A stretch of 64,000 bases of DNA from Brassica napus (GCF_020379485.1 NC_063444.1:9310652-9374651); one strand, 5' to 3'. Shown: positions 23,192 through 38,467, counted from the stretch's first letter. Program-made: numbers and translations. Notes: generated by a model from the letters alone, not told the origin.

Positions 23192-24239
23192 AGTGAGAAG
23201 ACTGAAGAACCTCGTGAACAAGAACATCTTACGTCCATGTTTTCAATGGACAAATTTCGTGTAGACGACGTGGGCGGCCAAGATATTAATGTTTTCATAT
23301 TTATTATATCCCTAGACTATATTTGCGAAATGATTTTGCCACGTGTCCTTTCTACAATCAATTTCACAAAAAAAATATGACATGACTACTGTAATCGATG
23401 ACATGTCTTATACCTTAATATGACATGAACAATTGAATTTAAAATTAATTTATATTTTTAATAAACTTTTTAAAATATGGTAATAACTCATATATTACAT
23501 TTAATGAATTTCTATTTTTGAATTTTTTTTTAGAATATGAGAATAACTCATAAATCATCATTAAAATAAATATATTCAAATATGGCATTATAAATTTCGA
23601 AATATAATTGAATTATATATTTTAAAATTATACAATTTTATTACTAGAATTTTCAAAAATGTATACAATTTTTTTAGAAAATTATAAAAATTTAATCGTA
23701 AAATCTTTATTTTCTTATATATCTACAAATTTTATAAATATTGTTTAATTTTAATTTTTGGTAATTATGCAACTTTTACAAATTTATTTAATATATTTAA
23801 TTAAAATAAGTAGATAGAAAAATCTATCTAAGTTTATAATTTCAAATATATACATGCATATTCTTAAATATAATTTTTATGTTTAGTTAAATTAAATTTA
23901 TATTAAAATATCGATACGAAGAAAGAAAATTTACAACATTAATAAAATTTAATTTTAAAATATTTTATATTTATTTGTTAAAAAATATTTTAAATTTTTT
24001 TATTGCACATGGTTTAGGAAAACACCTAGTTAATAAATGAAACACGTAGACTACACATGAGATTACGGAGCATGGATGTTTTCCCAATCTGTGCAGTATT
24101 AATGAACCGAGTATCCTCCTTGTGCTCGAGGCACGTTTCCGAGATGTATGTGGGTCATCACTTCTTACTCCCTCCTTGAACATATTCCGGATCGAATTTT
24201 CTAGGACTTGTTTTAATTTTAAATTAAACACTAATTAGA
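23192..24239. other. AT-rich intergenic DNA, no gene seen
   Basis: Extremely AT-rich between about 23390 and 24000. A less AT-rich piece at 23193-23370 and another at 24030-24190 have no coding frame that I can defend. Confidence 0.5.
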
Positions 24240-24339
24240 TAAAAAAAATTCCCTAGGATAGACTTAAATTTTTTTTTATCACAAATATAGAGCTTAAAAA
24301 TAAAAATGATCAAAATACACTACAAGAAAACATAATCTT

Positions 24340-24790
24340 AACGAGAGCGGTTTTCCTCGCTAATTTGTCGTAAAAAAGGCTTTACGACGAATTAGCGAGG
24401 AAACGCGTTTGCTCGTTACACGTCTGTCGTAACACATATTTCCTCGCTAATTCGTCGTAACTTAGCGAGGAATATATTTCGTCGTAAAGACGAAGTAGGA
24501 CGATTCGTCGTAAAGACCACGTCAATATTCCACGTAAGGACGTCGCTATAATACCTCGTAAATACCTCGAAAATAGTTCCTCGTAACCTACACGTAAATA
24601 CCTTGAAAGAGTTTCCTCGCAAAATACACGTAACAACCACGAAATGATTTCCTCGTAAAATGGTCGTAAACTTTTCCTCGTTATTTCCTCGTAAATGATT
24701 CCTCGTAAACTACTCGTTAAATGTTTCTCGTCATTTCCTCGTAAGGTTTCCACGTAAAGAGGTCGTACATTGGCTACGAATTTACTTCGT
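24340..24790. repeat. CACTA-1 subterminal repeats, side of the transposase 3' end
   Basis: Dense array of short motifs around TTCCTCGTAA, CGTCGTAA and TTAGCGAGGAA in both orientations. In En/Spm such motifs bind the element-encoded DNA-binding protein. The matching array lies at about 32560-32800, with a lighter one at about 26870-27030. Confidence 0.8.
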
Positions 24791-24948
24791 TTTTATTATT
24801 TTACAGAATTTAAAAATATAATTAAAAAATAATTAAAATTATTTAATTTAATAATAAATTAAAATTCAAAATAAAAATAAATCAATATGAAAATATTTTA
24901 TATATAAATAAGTTTTGAATTTATATAATACAACAACCAAAAAAAAAA

Positions 24949-26795
<1,847 letters not shown>

Positions 26796-27279
26796 TGCTA
26801 CGAAATGGAGAGGAAGTAGAGAGGAAGTAGAGAGGAAAGAAAGAGTGAGCGCTCGGGTGTATATATAAGATTACATATCGTCGCAAATTCGTCGTAAGTT
26901 TACGACGAAATAGCGAGCAGTTACAAAGGCCCGTGTTTTTTTTTACGAGGAAATTGCGAGGAATCACAAAGGCCCGTGTTTTTGTTTACGAGGTATTAAC
27001 GACGATTTTGGCTACGTGGAATTAACGAGACTTGCTTTCCTATAAATATACCCACAACTCTCATTCTCAAACCACACATAAACTCCCAAATCACACACCT
27101 ATCTGAAATCACATTCCTCAGCAAAATCATATTCAAATTATAAATATTTGAAAAAAATAGGAAAAGGATAAGATATTAGAATTCATGTGGGCGAGACTTA
27201 CGTATTATAATTGCTGGAAGTCTTGCCACATGTTATTCTGGTATTTTGATCCTTTTCCCTTTTTTCTAGTTTTTACACT

Positions 27280-28570
27280 ACGAGGTATTTACGACGATTT
27301 ATGCTTACGTGGAATTAACGTGTTTTATGTTTAAATCTTTTTACGTGGTCTTTACGACGATTTCTGGTTACGTGGTCTTTACGACGATTTATGCTTACGT
27401 GGTATTTACGACGATTTCATCCTACGTGGAATTAACGAGTGTTATGTTTAAATCCCTAGAATCCGAAACCCGAAACCCCATACCCGAAACCCCAAACCCC
27501 AATCCCCAAACCCGAAACCCGAAAGCCCAAACCCGAAACCCAAAACCCAAACCCCCATCTTTAATTTTCTACTTCATATATTCCAAACCCCATATTTAAT
27601 TTTAAGTTTCGTCGTTATTTTTAACGAGTGTTATGGTTAAATCCCTAGAACCCCAAACCCAAAACACGAAAACCGAAACCCGAAATCCAAAACCCGAAAC
27701 CCCAAACCCCGAACCCCTAAACCCGAAACCCCAAACACGAAACCCCAAACCCGAAACCCGAAACCCGAAATCCAAAACCCGAAACCCGAAACCCCGAACC
27801 CCTAAACCCGAAACCCCAAACTCTGAACCCCTAAACCCCGAACCCCAAACCCCAAACCCTGAACCCCTAAACCCGAAACCCGAAACCCAAACCCCCATCT
27901 TTAATTTTCTACTTCATATATTCCAAACCCCATATTTAATTTTAAGTTTCGTCGTTATTTTTAAAGAGTGTTATGGTTAAATCCCTAAAACCCCAAACCC
28001 GAAACACGAAACCCGAAACCCGAAATCCAAAACCCGAAACCCCAAACCCCGAACCCCTAAACCCGAAACCCCAAACTCGAAACCCCAAACCCGAAACCCG
28101 AAACCCGAAATCCAAAACCCGAAACCCGAAACCCCGAACCCCTAAACCCGAAACCCCAAACTCTGAACCCCTAAACCCCGAACCCCAAACCCCAAACCCC
28201 TAAACCCGAAACCCGAAACCAAAAACCCGAAACCCCAAACCCCAAACCCGAAACCCGAAACCCCAAACCCCAAACCCAAACCCCATATTCCTTATTTTAT
28301 ACTTCATATATTCCAAACCCTATCTTTATTTTTAGGTTTCGTCGTTATTTCCTCGTTGTCTTACGTTGTATTTACGACGATTTCATCCTACGTGGTTTTT
28401 ACGACGAATTCATCGTACGTGGTATTTACGACGATTTTGTCCTACGTGGAATTAACGAGTCCCGCGTTCTGTATTTTTATATTTCCTCGTTATTTCCTCG
28501 TTGACCTACGAGTCCTTTACGACGATGTTTTGTTAAGTGGAATTAACGAGTGTTATGTTTAAATCCCTTG
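27280..28570 (+). repeat. CCCGAAA/CCCTAAA-like array with ~340-bp higher-order repeat in CACTA-1
   Basis: Hundreds of bases made of variants of CCCGAAACCCCAAACC, a drifted relative of the plant telomere repeat CCCTAAA. They are organised in longer units, each beginning near GAGTGTTATGGTTAAATCCC (starts at about 27436, 27628, 27968 and 28548) and ending in an AT-rich piece with TTCATATATTCCAAACCC. The two central units are about 340 bp apart and nearly identical. The frames Pro-Lys-Pro-Glu-Thr-Arg that appear here are repeat artefacts. The array lies between the two element genes. Confidence 0.85.
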
Positions 28571-28770
28571 AATCCGAAACTCCAAACCCCATATTCCTTA
28601 TTTTCTACTTCATATACTCCAAACCCCATCTTTATTTCCATTCCAAACCACAATTCCCACATTTGCTTATTCATAAAACAAACTCCCGGCATTACCTTAT
28701 TCATAAAACAAACCCCACATTATCTTATTCATAAAACAAACTCCCTCATCTTATTCATAAAACAAATACA

Positions 28771-31700
28771 TCAATCGGATACATCGACATTCTCGTCATC
28801 ACTAGAAACATCATCATTTTCATTAAACTCGTCTTCAACAGCTTCGTCTATGGCATCATCGGTAAGATCTTCGTACTCGTGATTATGCGGATCAATGAGA
28901 AGGATGTCATCAATTTCTTGTTCAGGTTCCTCAACTTCATTTATCTGTTCTTCTTGCAATGGTGGTTCTTCTCCACTGATGATTCGTCCTCGAGGTGTAA
29001 CTTTGATCACTGCTAACCAATTTATACCTGAATCTCTCATCCGAGGGTATGGAAGGAAGCTAACTTGGTCTGCTTGTGAAGCTAAGATGAAAGGCTCGAA
29101 TTTGTTGTACCTTCGTCCACCGTTGACATCAACTACACCGAATTTGTTAGACCGAACACCTCTGTTGACGACGGGGTCGAACCATTCACATTTGAAGAGG
29201 ACGCATTTCAGCTTCAGTATCCCTGGAAATTCGACTTCAATAATCTCCGTCAAGATCCCGTAGAAATCTGTTTCCCCTTTCACACATATTCCATTGTTAC
29301 TGGTCGCCCGCTGTCTACCATAGTCATATGTATGAAAAGTATAGCCTCGTGTGAAATACATCTGTGATGTGGTGACCTTTATAGCCATCGTCGTCATAAT
29401 CAACCTGCAAAAATAAAGAGAATGTTAATGAAATACAGATAATGTATGAAAAAAACGTTTTAGTTAATACCTGATTCCGCAACCACTTAATGAAGTGTTG
29501 ATCTTTCCTTTTGTCTACGTCACTTGTGGATATACCAGAAAATGTTTCTTCGACTTGAGAAACAAATAGGCTGTAAAATCACATTTTATAGGAATGAATC
29601 TCTCGCAATTATACAATTAATTATACTTATATGTGTTTCGAAGTGTCAATATATGTTACCTTTCAAAATAACGCATCAATGGATCTTCGCAATTGAGTAG
29701 AATATAGGTGTGTGCACTATGAGCGTCTTCTTCACTCGACCACCAAACCTCTTTAGACTTCCCACCGAGTCGCCCAATCTGGCTAAAGATGTCTGGAACA
29801 CCAGCAACTGCATATGTTGGCGCAACACCACCATCATCATATCTTCTTGGAGCTCTTCTCCGTGTACGTACTTTTGACGCAAAGTAGTACGATGTGAAGT
29901 GAGAAACTTCTTCCGTCAAACTTCCAGCAATTATAGAACCTTCAACTTTGGCGAGGTTCTTTGCTTTTCCCTTCAAATATTTCATGGCTCGCTCATACTG
30001 ATACATCCATCCGTAATGTACAGGTCCACGAAGCAATGCCTCATATGGGAGGTGGACAGCTAGATGCTCCATGACGTCAAAAAATCCGGGAGGAAATATC
30101 TTCTCCAAGTTGCACAATAAGATGGGAATGTTCTCCTGAAGCTGTTCCACAACTTCTTCTTTAAGAGTGCGTGTGCTCAGATCCCTGAAAAATGCTCCAA
30201 TGCCTTTTATATTCAAAAAAAAATTAAACACATTGTTAGTCATATATTATTTTGTAAATTATTGTGATATAATACACTACGTACCTGCAAGTGCTTCATG
30301 TACGTTTGTTGGAAGTAGCTCCGCAAATGCAAAGGGCAGTAGTCGTTGCATAAATACATGACAATCATGACTCTTCATCCCGGAGAACTTTTGACCCTTT
30401 TCAACACATCTAGAGAGATTCGAAACATACCCATCGGGGAACTTCACTTCTGATGCCACCCAGTTGAACAACACCGACTTTTTTTCTGAAGATAATCTGA
30501 ATATCGGAACGGGAACTTGTCCATTGCTTTTAATATGTAACTCGCTTCTTGAGCAAATATCCGGCAAGTCCAACCTCGATTTTATGTTGTCTTTTTTCTT
30601 CCCTGGGACATTCAATATTGTATTCATGATGTTCTCAAAGAAATTCTTCTCTATATGCATCACATCGAGGTTGTGGCGCAGAAGAAGATCCTTCCAATAT
30701 GGCAACTCCCAAAATATACTCTTCTTGTGCCAGTTGTGATGAACACCGTAAGAATCTGGCATATTACGAGGGACATGCCAATTACCACCCCAACGAACTG
30801 TTTCGTTAGCTCCGTAGTAGTCGATTTGCGCTTCAATTTGTTCTCCAGTTAGATATGGAGGAGGAGTGTCTCTCACAACCCTTTTGTGCCTAACAAATTC
30901 TTGTTTCTTCGGTAAGGATGGCCAATGGGAAGAAATCGACGGTGACAATCAAACCAACTTGTCTTCCTACCATTCTTCAGTTGAAACGCATCTGTCGTTC
31001 CATTACAATATGGACAAGCTAATCTCCCATGTGTAGTCCATCCAGACAACATCCCATAGGCAGGGAAATCACTTATGGTCCACAAAAGCATCGCTCGCAT
31101 CGTAAAATTCGTCTTCGTTGAACAGTCATACGTCCTCACCCCTGTTGACCACAAATCCTTCAACTCTTTTATCAGTGGTTGTAGGAAAACATCCAGGGAC
31201 CTTTTTGGATGGTTCGGACCAGGTATTAATATGGTCAAGAATAGTAACTCCCGTTGCATGCACATCTCCGGTGGCAGGTTGTATGGAGTAAGAAAGACTG
31301 GCCACAATGAATATTGTCTCCCTGACATTCCGAACGGACTAAATCCATCTGTGCATAATCCGAGATACACATTCCGGATATTGCTAGCGAAATCTGGATG
31401 TACTTTGTTGAAATGTTTCCAGGCTCTTGCATCTGATGGATGAGTCATCTCACCATCCGTCTGAGTATGCTCGGCATGCCATCTCATCTTTCCAGCAGTC
31501 TGCTCTGATTGATACAATCTTTTCAATCTGTCTGTAATTGGTAGGTACCACATCCTTTGGTACGGTACCCTATTACGTCCCCGTCCTTGCGGCTTGAATC
31601 GTGGCTTCTTGCAGAATCGACATTCTTCTAGCTTCTCATCATCTCCCCAATAGATCATGCAGTTGTCGATGCAAACATCTATCATCTCCGAAGGCAACCC

Positions 31701-32389
31701 AAGACTATAAACCAGTTTCTGAATCTCATAATAAGAATCAGCAGACACATTGTCTTCCGGCAAATACTCTTTAAACAAGTCCGCCCATTCGTTCATGCAA
31801 CTTTCAGGTAGATTGTGATCAGTTTTAATATTCATCATTCTAGCAGCTAACGACAATTTAGAGAGACCTTCTCTACAACCACTGTAAAGTGGTTGATTCG
31901 CCGCGTTTAACATTTCGTAAAACTTTTTTGCATCTATATTAGGTTCTTCATCTTCATCATGAGCTACGAATGCATCAGCTACCATATCATGAACCCTATC
32001 ATAATCTACCATCTCCTCCTGATGGTAACTATGTTCATTATGCAAATGATGATCAACCGGTTCTTTTTCCTGAAAATTGCTATTACTACTACTAGCTTGA
32101 TTCTGATCATAATTAAAACCTTCTCCATGTTGAAACCAGATATAGTAATTTGCCGTGAAACCTCTATTTATTAAATGCTTCCAAACATTTTCACCGTTTG
32201 CCAGTTTCGAATTGTTGCATTTCCGACAAGGACAGAACATCTTACCACTTTCTTGGCGAGCGGTGTTGAATCTGCTTGATGCATAAATGTCTCCAGACCC
32301 GCAAGGTATTCTTTCGTCACTCTCCCGTTAGCATCTCTATGCATATACATCCACTTCCGCAACTCGTAAATAGTCCCGGAGCCAGCCAT
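28771..32389 (-). pseudogene. CACTA-1 TNP2-type transposase, broken by frameshifts
   Basis: Domains in order on the minus strand: a transposase-associated N-terminal domain from the ATG at 32389 (YELRKWMYMHRDANGRVTK); a Cys-rich finger (MFCPCRKCNNSK); the Transposase_21/tnp2 core (AMLLWTISDFPAYGMLSGWT, ACPYCNGTTDAFQLK, LDVMHIEKNFFENIMNT); DUF4218 (EKIFPPGFFDVMEHLAVHL); a DUF4216 region (PFILASQADQVSFL); and an acidic tail. The frame shifts by one base near 32250, between the first domain and the Cys finger, and again near 30895, just after NGRKTSWFDCHRRFLP. An intron at about 30276-30190 and two more between 29650 and 29400 are normal for the family. Compared with the intact CACTA-2 copy this gene is decayed. 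Confidence 0.85.
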
Positions 32390-32559
32390 TTTTTTTCTTT
32401 CACGTTTTTTGTTGTTGGTGTGTTTAAAATGATGTTCAAACATCCATATTTATAGGAAAATTCGAATCTGGTAGTTGTAATTTTGCTATGAATTTACGAC
32501 AAAAATTAATTAGGTGGGCAAAAAAAACGTGTAACACCTATGAAGTTGGTGGATTCAAA

Positions 32560-32805
32560 AATTTCCTCGCTAAATATACGTAAACTATTCCCTCGTAAAT
32601 ACCACGCAAAGTTTACGTCGTATTTACGAGGAAATAGTTTTTCCTCGTAAAATACTCATAAAATTACATCCACTTTACGACGAAACAGTTTTGTCGTTAC
32701 GTTACGAGGAAATAACGATGACTTTAGTTTTACACGTAAATTCGTCGTAAACTCGACGCAAATTTACGAGGATTGTTTTTCCTCGTTAATTTTCGTCGTT
32801 AAGCA
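32560..32805. repeat. CACTA-1 subterminal repeats, transposase 5' side
   Basis: Repeated CCTCGTAAA, TTTACGACG and TTTACGAGGAAA words in both orientations, the counterpart of the array at 24340-24790. It lies between the transposase start and the terminal repeat, so it probably also serves as the promoter region. Confidence 0.8.
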
Positions 32806-33095
32806 TGTGTTTTCTTGTAGTGATAGACTTAAATATTTTATCAAAAGAAGTAAATATACACTTATACCCCTATGATTAATTAATCTTGACATTAGAGTTT
32901 AGAGTTAAAGGGTGGGGTTTAGGGTTTAGAGTTTAGGGTTTAGGGTTTAGAGTTGAAAAGTGGAGTTTCGGGGATATGATTTCAATTTTTTTTTTAAAAG
33001 TAGAATTTTCAAAATAAAAAATGTTATTTTGGTCATTTTAGTTTTTGAGGTCTATTATTGTGACTGTAACTTAAAAAAGTCTATTTGAAAAAATT

Positions 33096-34866
33096 GCCCA
33101 ATTTTAAACACTTGAAATAAAAAAAATAAAAAACATCAAAATTTTTATAATATAATTTTTTACAAGCAAACTTTTTTATAGTTTAAACGGCCAATTACAT
33201 AGTATCAGGCTTGGTGTTATCCGAAATTGTGGAAATATTCCCTCCTTGACTATGCGTTACTTACGAGAAAATCCACTGGTATATTGTTGCATAAAATATG
33301 TTGCCACTCTGTAGCTGATCAGATAATCTATTGCACAAGAAACCTGACACTATACGGTCTTTAACAAGCACCCACTGTTTAAAACTTACAACTTCATGAA
33401 TGTTTTTCGTAATGCTGTCATTGTTTTGCTCATCCTCCCACTATACACCATGCCTGACTTACGAAAGTTTGGAGAATAATAATGCTTTGTCATTTTTAAT
33501 TTACTTTTTTTGTTGCAAATCGCCAGATTATCCTTCTACTTTTTTCTTCGATTTTTTATTCGTTTTTTTTTATCTTCATAGGTTCTATACTTCGAACGTG
33601 GTTTAAGCTAAATGCTCTTTAGTTCAGAAATATCAGGATAACTAGCTCAGTACAACCCCCAGCTAGTTGCCACTCACACGATCACACATTTTAATTATTT
33701 GTAACCTATTTTGTTGTAACTAAAATAAATGAAAATCGCATTCTACAAACAATGGTCGGCAGGCAAACTCATGGCGGTGGTTTGACTATTACGATGTGAC
33801 AAGTAGCACAATCGGCAGATTCCATTAATCCTAATTAATATACCTACTTACCAGTGCTGTTTTTCCATTTCGAAGTACATGATATTGATATCTTGACCAA
33901 TCCACCTTGACTCTGTAAACTAATGGATATTTAATCTGATTAGACTGATGAGATCAAATCGTATGGGTTAAAGAAAACTCAAAAACAAATCGCGGGATAA
34001 GCCGACGACTCTTTTTGAAAATGAAAATGATGGGGTTATTGAATAGGGGAATAAACGTAATAACTAAATACAGTTGAAAAACTCTACATTTTGGTTAGAA
34101 ATTTATGTAAAGAATATGCTTTGATCTATTCATTGGTTCTCTTTTTGTTTTTACGAATTGTTCACTTGGTTCTTGTCCCTCCCAGTCTATTCATCCTCGC
34201 CCACAATATATAAGCTACACAATAGATAAGGGACTCCCAATCCTATCTTCATTTGTTACATTTGCAAATCTGTTCACATATATTATTAATATTATATAAC
34301 GAGGGAGTTCAAATGAAAACCAGTTCATGAGCTGACAAAAAAATTCACTTATATAATTAATATTATATTATGAGGAAGATAAAATGAAAACCAGTGGACA
34401 AAATTTTCATTTACACAGAAATTTCATGTACTCCACAGTGAAAGAATATATTGTTCACAAACAAAAGAAAATGATGAAAAAGATTTCAAATCTTGTCAGG
34501 CAATGAACTTCTTTTCGTAATTTGAGTGTCAAGATTCCATCCAGATTCAACTCATGTTTAATATTATATATAAAATTTGATGTTGATTTTGCTAAGGTTT
34601 TACAAAAAAAAAAATGGAATGATATTTTGATGAGGTGAGTGATGAAAACTTTAGCCACCACGCAAATAAATAAGGTAAAGTATAAAAGAGAAAGTGGTAG
34701 AGCCGACATGCGAGATCCTAATCCTATGGGTTACATCAACATTATCATTGCGAACGAGTGGACTCGTTTATCAATTTAGATTTCCGACTACTAGTTTTAC
34801 TTCAACCACTTCATATATAAATTTCACAATAACAATTATTGAAAAATGATTGCAAACAATCGATAT
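33096..34866. other. Intergenic DNA, no gene seen
   Basis: No coding frame I can support. At about 34200-34230 a sequence with ATATATAAGC follows a GC-richer stretch and resembles a core promoter, but no ORF follows. An imperfect direct duplication of about 45 bp, each copy ending in AAATGAAAACCAGT, occurs near 34281-34326 and 34353-34396. Confidence 0.5.
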
Positions 34867-34885
34867 CTTTTTTTTTGTCACTGAC
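34867..34885 (-). mobile_element. Mini-insertion (19 bp) with 13-bp target duplication
   Basis: The 13-bp word AAACAATCGATAT occurs at 34854-34866 and again at 34886-34898. Between them is a 19-bp insert which on the minus strand reads GTCAGTGAC followed by nine A and a G. It looks like the 3' tail of a retroposed RNA with its target duplication. Confidence 0.7.
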
Positions 34886-34898
34886 AAACAATCGATAT

Positions 34899-35170
34899 TT
34901 ATTATGAGAAAGACTACAAGTCGAGTAGTTTCAAATATCAGTTAATATATAGCTGTGTTTGAGAAAAGAGGAAAGTACGCTAGAGAGCATAAAACAGCAC
35001 ATTATTAGTTGAAGGCCCACTTGAGAAGTCGCGAGAACAAAGCCCCGGAGGACCCACTATTAACTCCGGAGCTGTCAACTAAAAATAATTTCAAGTGGTC
35101 CGTCCATTTTACAATTTGGTGCATGTTTAAAAAGATTTGGCAATTAGAAAACTACCTGTTGACAAAAAAA
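34899..35170. other. Intergenic DNA, no gene seen
   Basis: Contains a 74-codon open frame with no recognisable similarity and a GC-richer patch at 35010-35080 with CCGGAGGACC and CTCCGGAGCT. Nothing further can be said. Confidence 0.4.
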
Positions 35171-35179
35171 AAATCAAAT

Positions 35180-35575
35180 CTCCAAAATAGCACATTTCTA
35201 AGTTATATCACAAAAATAGCACACAAAAACTAAAATGACCAAAATAGCATTTTATCTTTGGAAAATTTTAATTTTTTTATTTTTCAAAATTTGAAATCTT
35301 ATCCCCAAAACCTCATTTCTCAACTCTAAACCCTAAACCCTAAACTCTAAACCCTAAACTCTAAACCCTAAACCCTAAACTCTAAACCCTAAACCCTAAA
35401 CCCTAAACTCTAAACCCTAAACCCTAAATCCTAAACTCCACCCTTTAACTTTAAACCCTAAGTTTGTGACTTTTGATAAAACATTAAGTGCTATTTTTGT
35501 GACTTTTGACCTTGAGTGATAGTTTGGGAACAAAAACTTGATTTAGTGCTATTTTTGTCTTTTTCTAAAAAAAAA
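35180..35575. mobile_element. Inverted-repeat element with telomere-like CCCTAAA core
   Basis: Left part reads AAAATAGCACATTTCTAAG and AAACTAAAATGACC; the right part carries the inverse-type words (GTGCTATTTTTGTGACTTTTG). Between them lies a run of about twenty CCCTAAA/CTCTAAA units (35325-35450). It is related to the element split by CACTA-1. Arrays of this sort inside short inverted-repeat elements are frequent in Brassicaceae; it need not be a telomere relic. Confidence 0.6.
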
Positions 35576-36449
35576 AAAAGATAAAACTCAGGAAACTTTT
35601 TAACTTGTTAAAGTTTTTCTTTTCAATTGTCCACGTTATAAAGAGAGAGCGGGTCCTAGCTATAAACTAATGAAACATGAACTTGGAATGTAGGTTTGTC
35701 AAATATATTATGGTCAAGTTGTCTAATTTGCTGTTAGATCATTTGGCTTAATTTGTGTGATTATAAATATAGATTTCCTGGTGATCTTTTCTAATCCAAC
35801 AATCTGCAACCTTTGTTTCTAACAATATTTTCTTCTATCAAAAACAGTTAAATACATATAACAATTCTATTTTACCAACATTTAACCTGTAAAATGGCAA
35901 AAAATCTGGTTCTAAACTCATTAAATTTAGGGTCGGAATAATCACGAATTAACTAAGTTTGGAACCTAAAATCAAAATAATTATGATATAATCTTGTTGA
36001 GCAAGAAAGTATTTTAGTTGATGCATTTATATTTAGAGGAGTTTTTTTAGGTGATAAATCGCCTGCAGAAAATAACAATATTGGGGCTGAAAAAATTGAT
36101 GATGAAATACTTTATGATGGTTCTTTGTCTTTGAAGATATAAACTAATAAAGAAAAAGATCACAAATATGTATTGATAAGCATACATAAGTTAAAAATAT
36201 AGAAATAAATAGTGTTTAGATCACATAAGCATTGATATTCAATTAACAAAAAATATTTCAGTATTTAAAAAGTTTAATCCGGATGAGAAACAAACTGGCC
36301 AACGATGATATAAATAGAAAAAAACTAAGAGGCGTTTTTGTTTTATTTGCTCACTCGAATATGACCTCTTACCAATACACAATAATTTTGTAAGTCAAAT
36401 AAGAAAATTACAATAATTTTGTAAGTCGACGATGATATAATAGTGTTTG
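35576..36449. other. Intergenic DNA, no gene seen
   Basis: AT-rich, no coding frame defended. The word ACAATAATTTTGTAAGTC is repeated directly at about 36378 and 36410, only about 30 bp apart. Confidence 0.5.
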
Positions 36450-37960
36450 TGACGTAACTTAGACGTCATATTATATGTTCCATAAACAAATACTTCATAT
36501 CTTGCATATTTGCATTGCTTTCATCATTCATTTTTGTACATTTTGATCATTTAAAGAATTTAGGTATCCTTAGGTTCTATTTGCATTACATAAGTCTTTA
36601 TTAGGTGTTGAAATGTGTTTTGGAGTTTTTAAAGGTATTTGAAAACATTTGGATTCAGAGGAGTAAAAAATGATTATTTGTGCGAGTAGAGCATCAGAGC
36701 GGGTATTTGCACCGACCTACGGTACCCGCTCCAGATGATACGAAGGCGAAGCGAGGTGTCGTTGCGGGTCGATAACTCGCTCTGGACGAGTCACCATCGT
36801 CGACAAGTTTCGAGAGCCAGAGCGATGAAGTGGAGCGAGGTGCATCAGCCGTGCGCTACATTCGGAATATCGCTAAAATGCCAGAGCAACGAGGTGGAGC
36901 GAAGTGCATCAACCGTGCGTAATATTTGGAGCATCGAGCAAGTGGAGCGAAACCTTCCGGAGCAGGGAGGAGAAGCTGCTGTGAGACCAGAGCGACATGC
37001 CGAAGCGACCTCACCAGCCCGCGTGCAAATCCTCACTTGGTCGAATTTTCATGTTTTGTTGGGCCTTTTCAGACTTGTTGATTGGACTCACTAGGTTTTT
37101 AGAAGTCCTATAAATACGTTTTAGACCTAAAAATGTGGACTTATCTTGTTTTATCTCTAACTCAACCTATTTTGGTGAAAGATTCAATCTTTATTTTTAT
37201 TCATTTTTATTTCTTGTGTTCATTGGATTATCTTGATCACTAATCATGATTAACCTTCAATCATATATGGTTTTTGGGTTATTCATTACTATTATTGAGT
37301 AGACTACTTTTGAATCCATGGGTTAGGTAGATCTATGGTGATTAGTGAAGAGTCAAGGTGTTTATTGTTAGATATACATGTTTCTATGCATTTTAAGTGT
37401 CCTTAATGCTTGATTTGACTTGATCACTCTCATCATGATATTAAGATAGTTTATATCCAGAAAGTATTTGTTAAAATGTTTTTCTGAATTTAATATTGCT
37501 CTTGCTTGTATAACCAAAGAGATTTGATGTTAGGATTGCTAGATGGTTAACAAATTTGAATGATTTAAACTAATGGGAATTGATGTTTACTTCATGATTG
37601 CATAGGGATCTCTACCTTGAGAAAGGATTGATCTTCATTAGTGTTCTAGACATATAGAAACTGTGATGCTTAAAGTTAACACTTTGACTTTAAAACTAAT
37701 TACCTTGGATCAATTGCCTTAAGCCCATGAATTCTACTTTATCATTTGATTGAAAGCTTAAGATATTGCTCTTGTTTGTTTGGTTTTTTTAATTAAAGTC
37801 ATTTAACTATTTTGATTGCACTTAGATTAAGCAGATTAAGCATTACTTGCATTTTTTCTGTTTCATGATCATTTAAGATTGGATTGATACTATATTTACT
37901 ACTTTGACATAGGATTAGCAATAGTCCTTACCAATACTGTAGGATGAGGATAAACCACAA
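36450..37960 (+). mobile_element. LTR-like sequence, possibly Athila/gypsy type
   Basis: A GC-richer block at 36690-37030 is followed by a good TATA box (TATAAATA at 37109-37116). A long T-rich leader-like sequence without ORFs then runs to about 37960. This is the usual U3-R-U5 pattern of a plant LTR promoter, and the wording after 37200 recalls long Athila-group LTRs. I could not fix TG...CA ends or a target duplication, and no gag or pol is nearby, so it would be a solo or decayed LTR. The 119-codon frame in the GC-rich part is not a known protein. Confidence 0.4.
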
Positions 37961-38452
37961 AACAAATGAGGCAATCAATTATATGTGGACTAATCAGCAA
38001 AGTGCCTTCCTCGGCTACTTAAATCATCACTTTCTTGAATTACTATTTGTCTTCACTTATCCACGTTTTTTACGATAAACAAAATAGCGTCGGTAATCCT
38101 CCCATAGCCGCGCCCCCTTTTGGCTCTGAATGGGATAAAACAACGAATTGTGCAAAACCCTTTTCAACTTTAATCAAGCCAACCACAAACGGCAGCACAT
38201 GAAAAAAAGAAGATGTTATTTACCCCCAAAACAAAGTAAAACAAGGCTCGGTTTAAGACCTTCTAATCATTAAAAAGTTAATTTACATGCTTAAAAAAAC
38301 TGAATTAATTTATATGCTTGAATGAAAGAAAACAAGTGAAGGTATTCAACTACATGTCGCGAAGGCTTCTCACTTAGCTATTTTTTAATGCCTTCCATTT
38401 TGTAGCTTAATATTTCCGATGATAATAACTAACGTATGGTTATATAACAATA
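37961..38452. other. Intergenic DNA, no gene seen
   Basis: A slightly GC-richer piece at 38060-38160 (ATAGCCGCGCCCCCTTTTGG) stands out, but gives no ORF or known element end. Confidence 0.4.
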
Positions 38453-38467
38453 GAAGTAGCTTTGTTT

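Noticed and set aside
27602..28203. Pro-Lys-Glu-Thr-Arg and Gly-Phe-rich repeat proteins
   Set aside because: They are translations of the CCCGAAA-type repeat array in CACTA-1, open in several frames because the repeat lacks stops.
35325..35450. Interstitial telomere indicating a chromosome fusion
   Set aside because: The CCCTAAA run is flanked by inverted repeats of a small transposable element and a related copy occurs nearby, so an element origin is simpler.
36735..37094. 119-codon ORF as a gene
   Set aside because: Lies in an LTR-like U3 region just upstream of a TATA box and has no recognisable domain.
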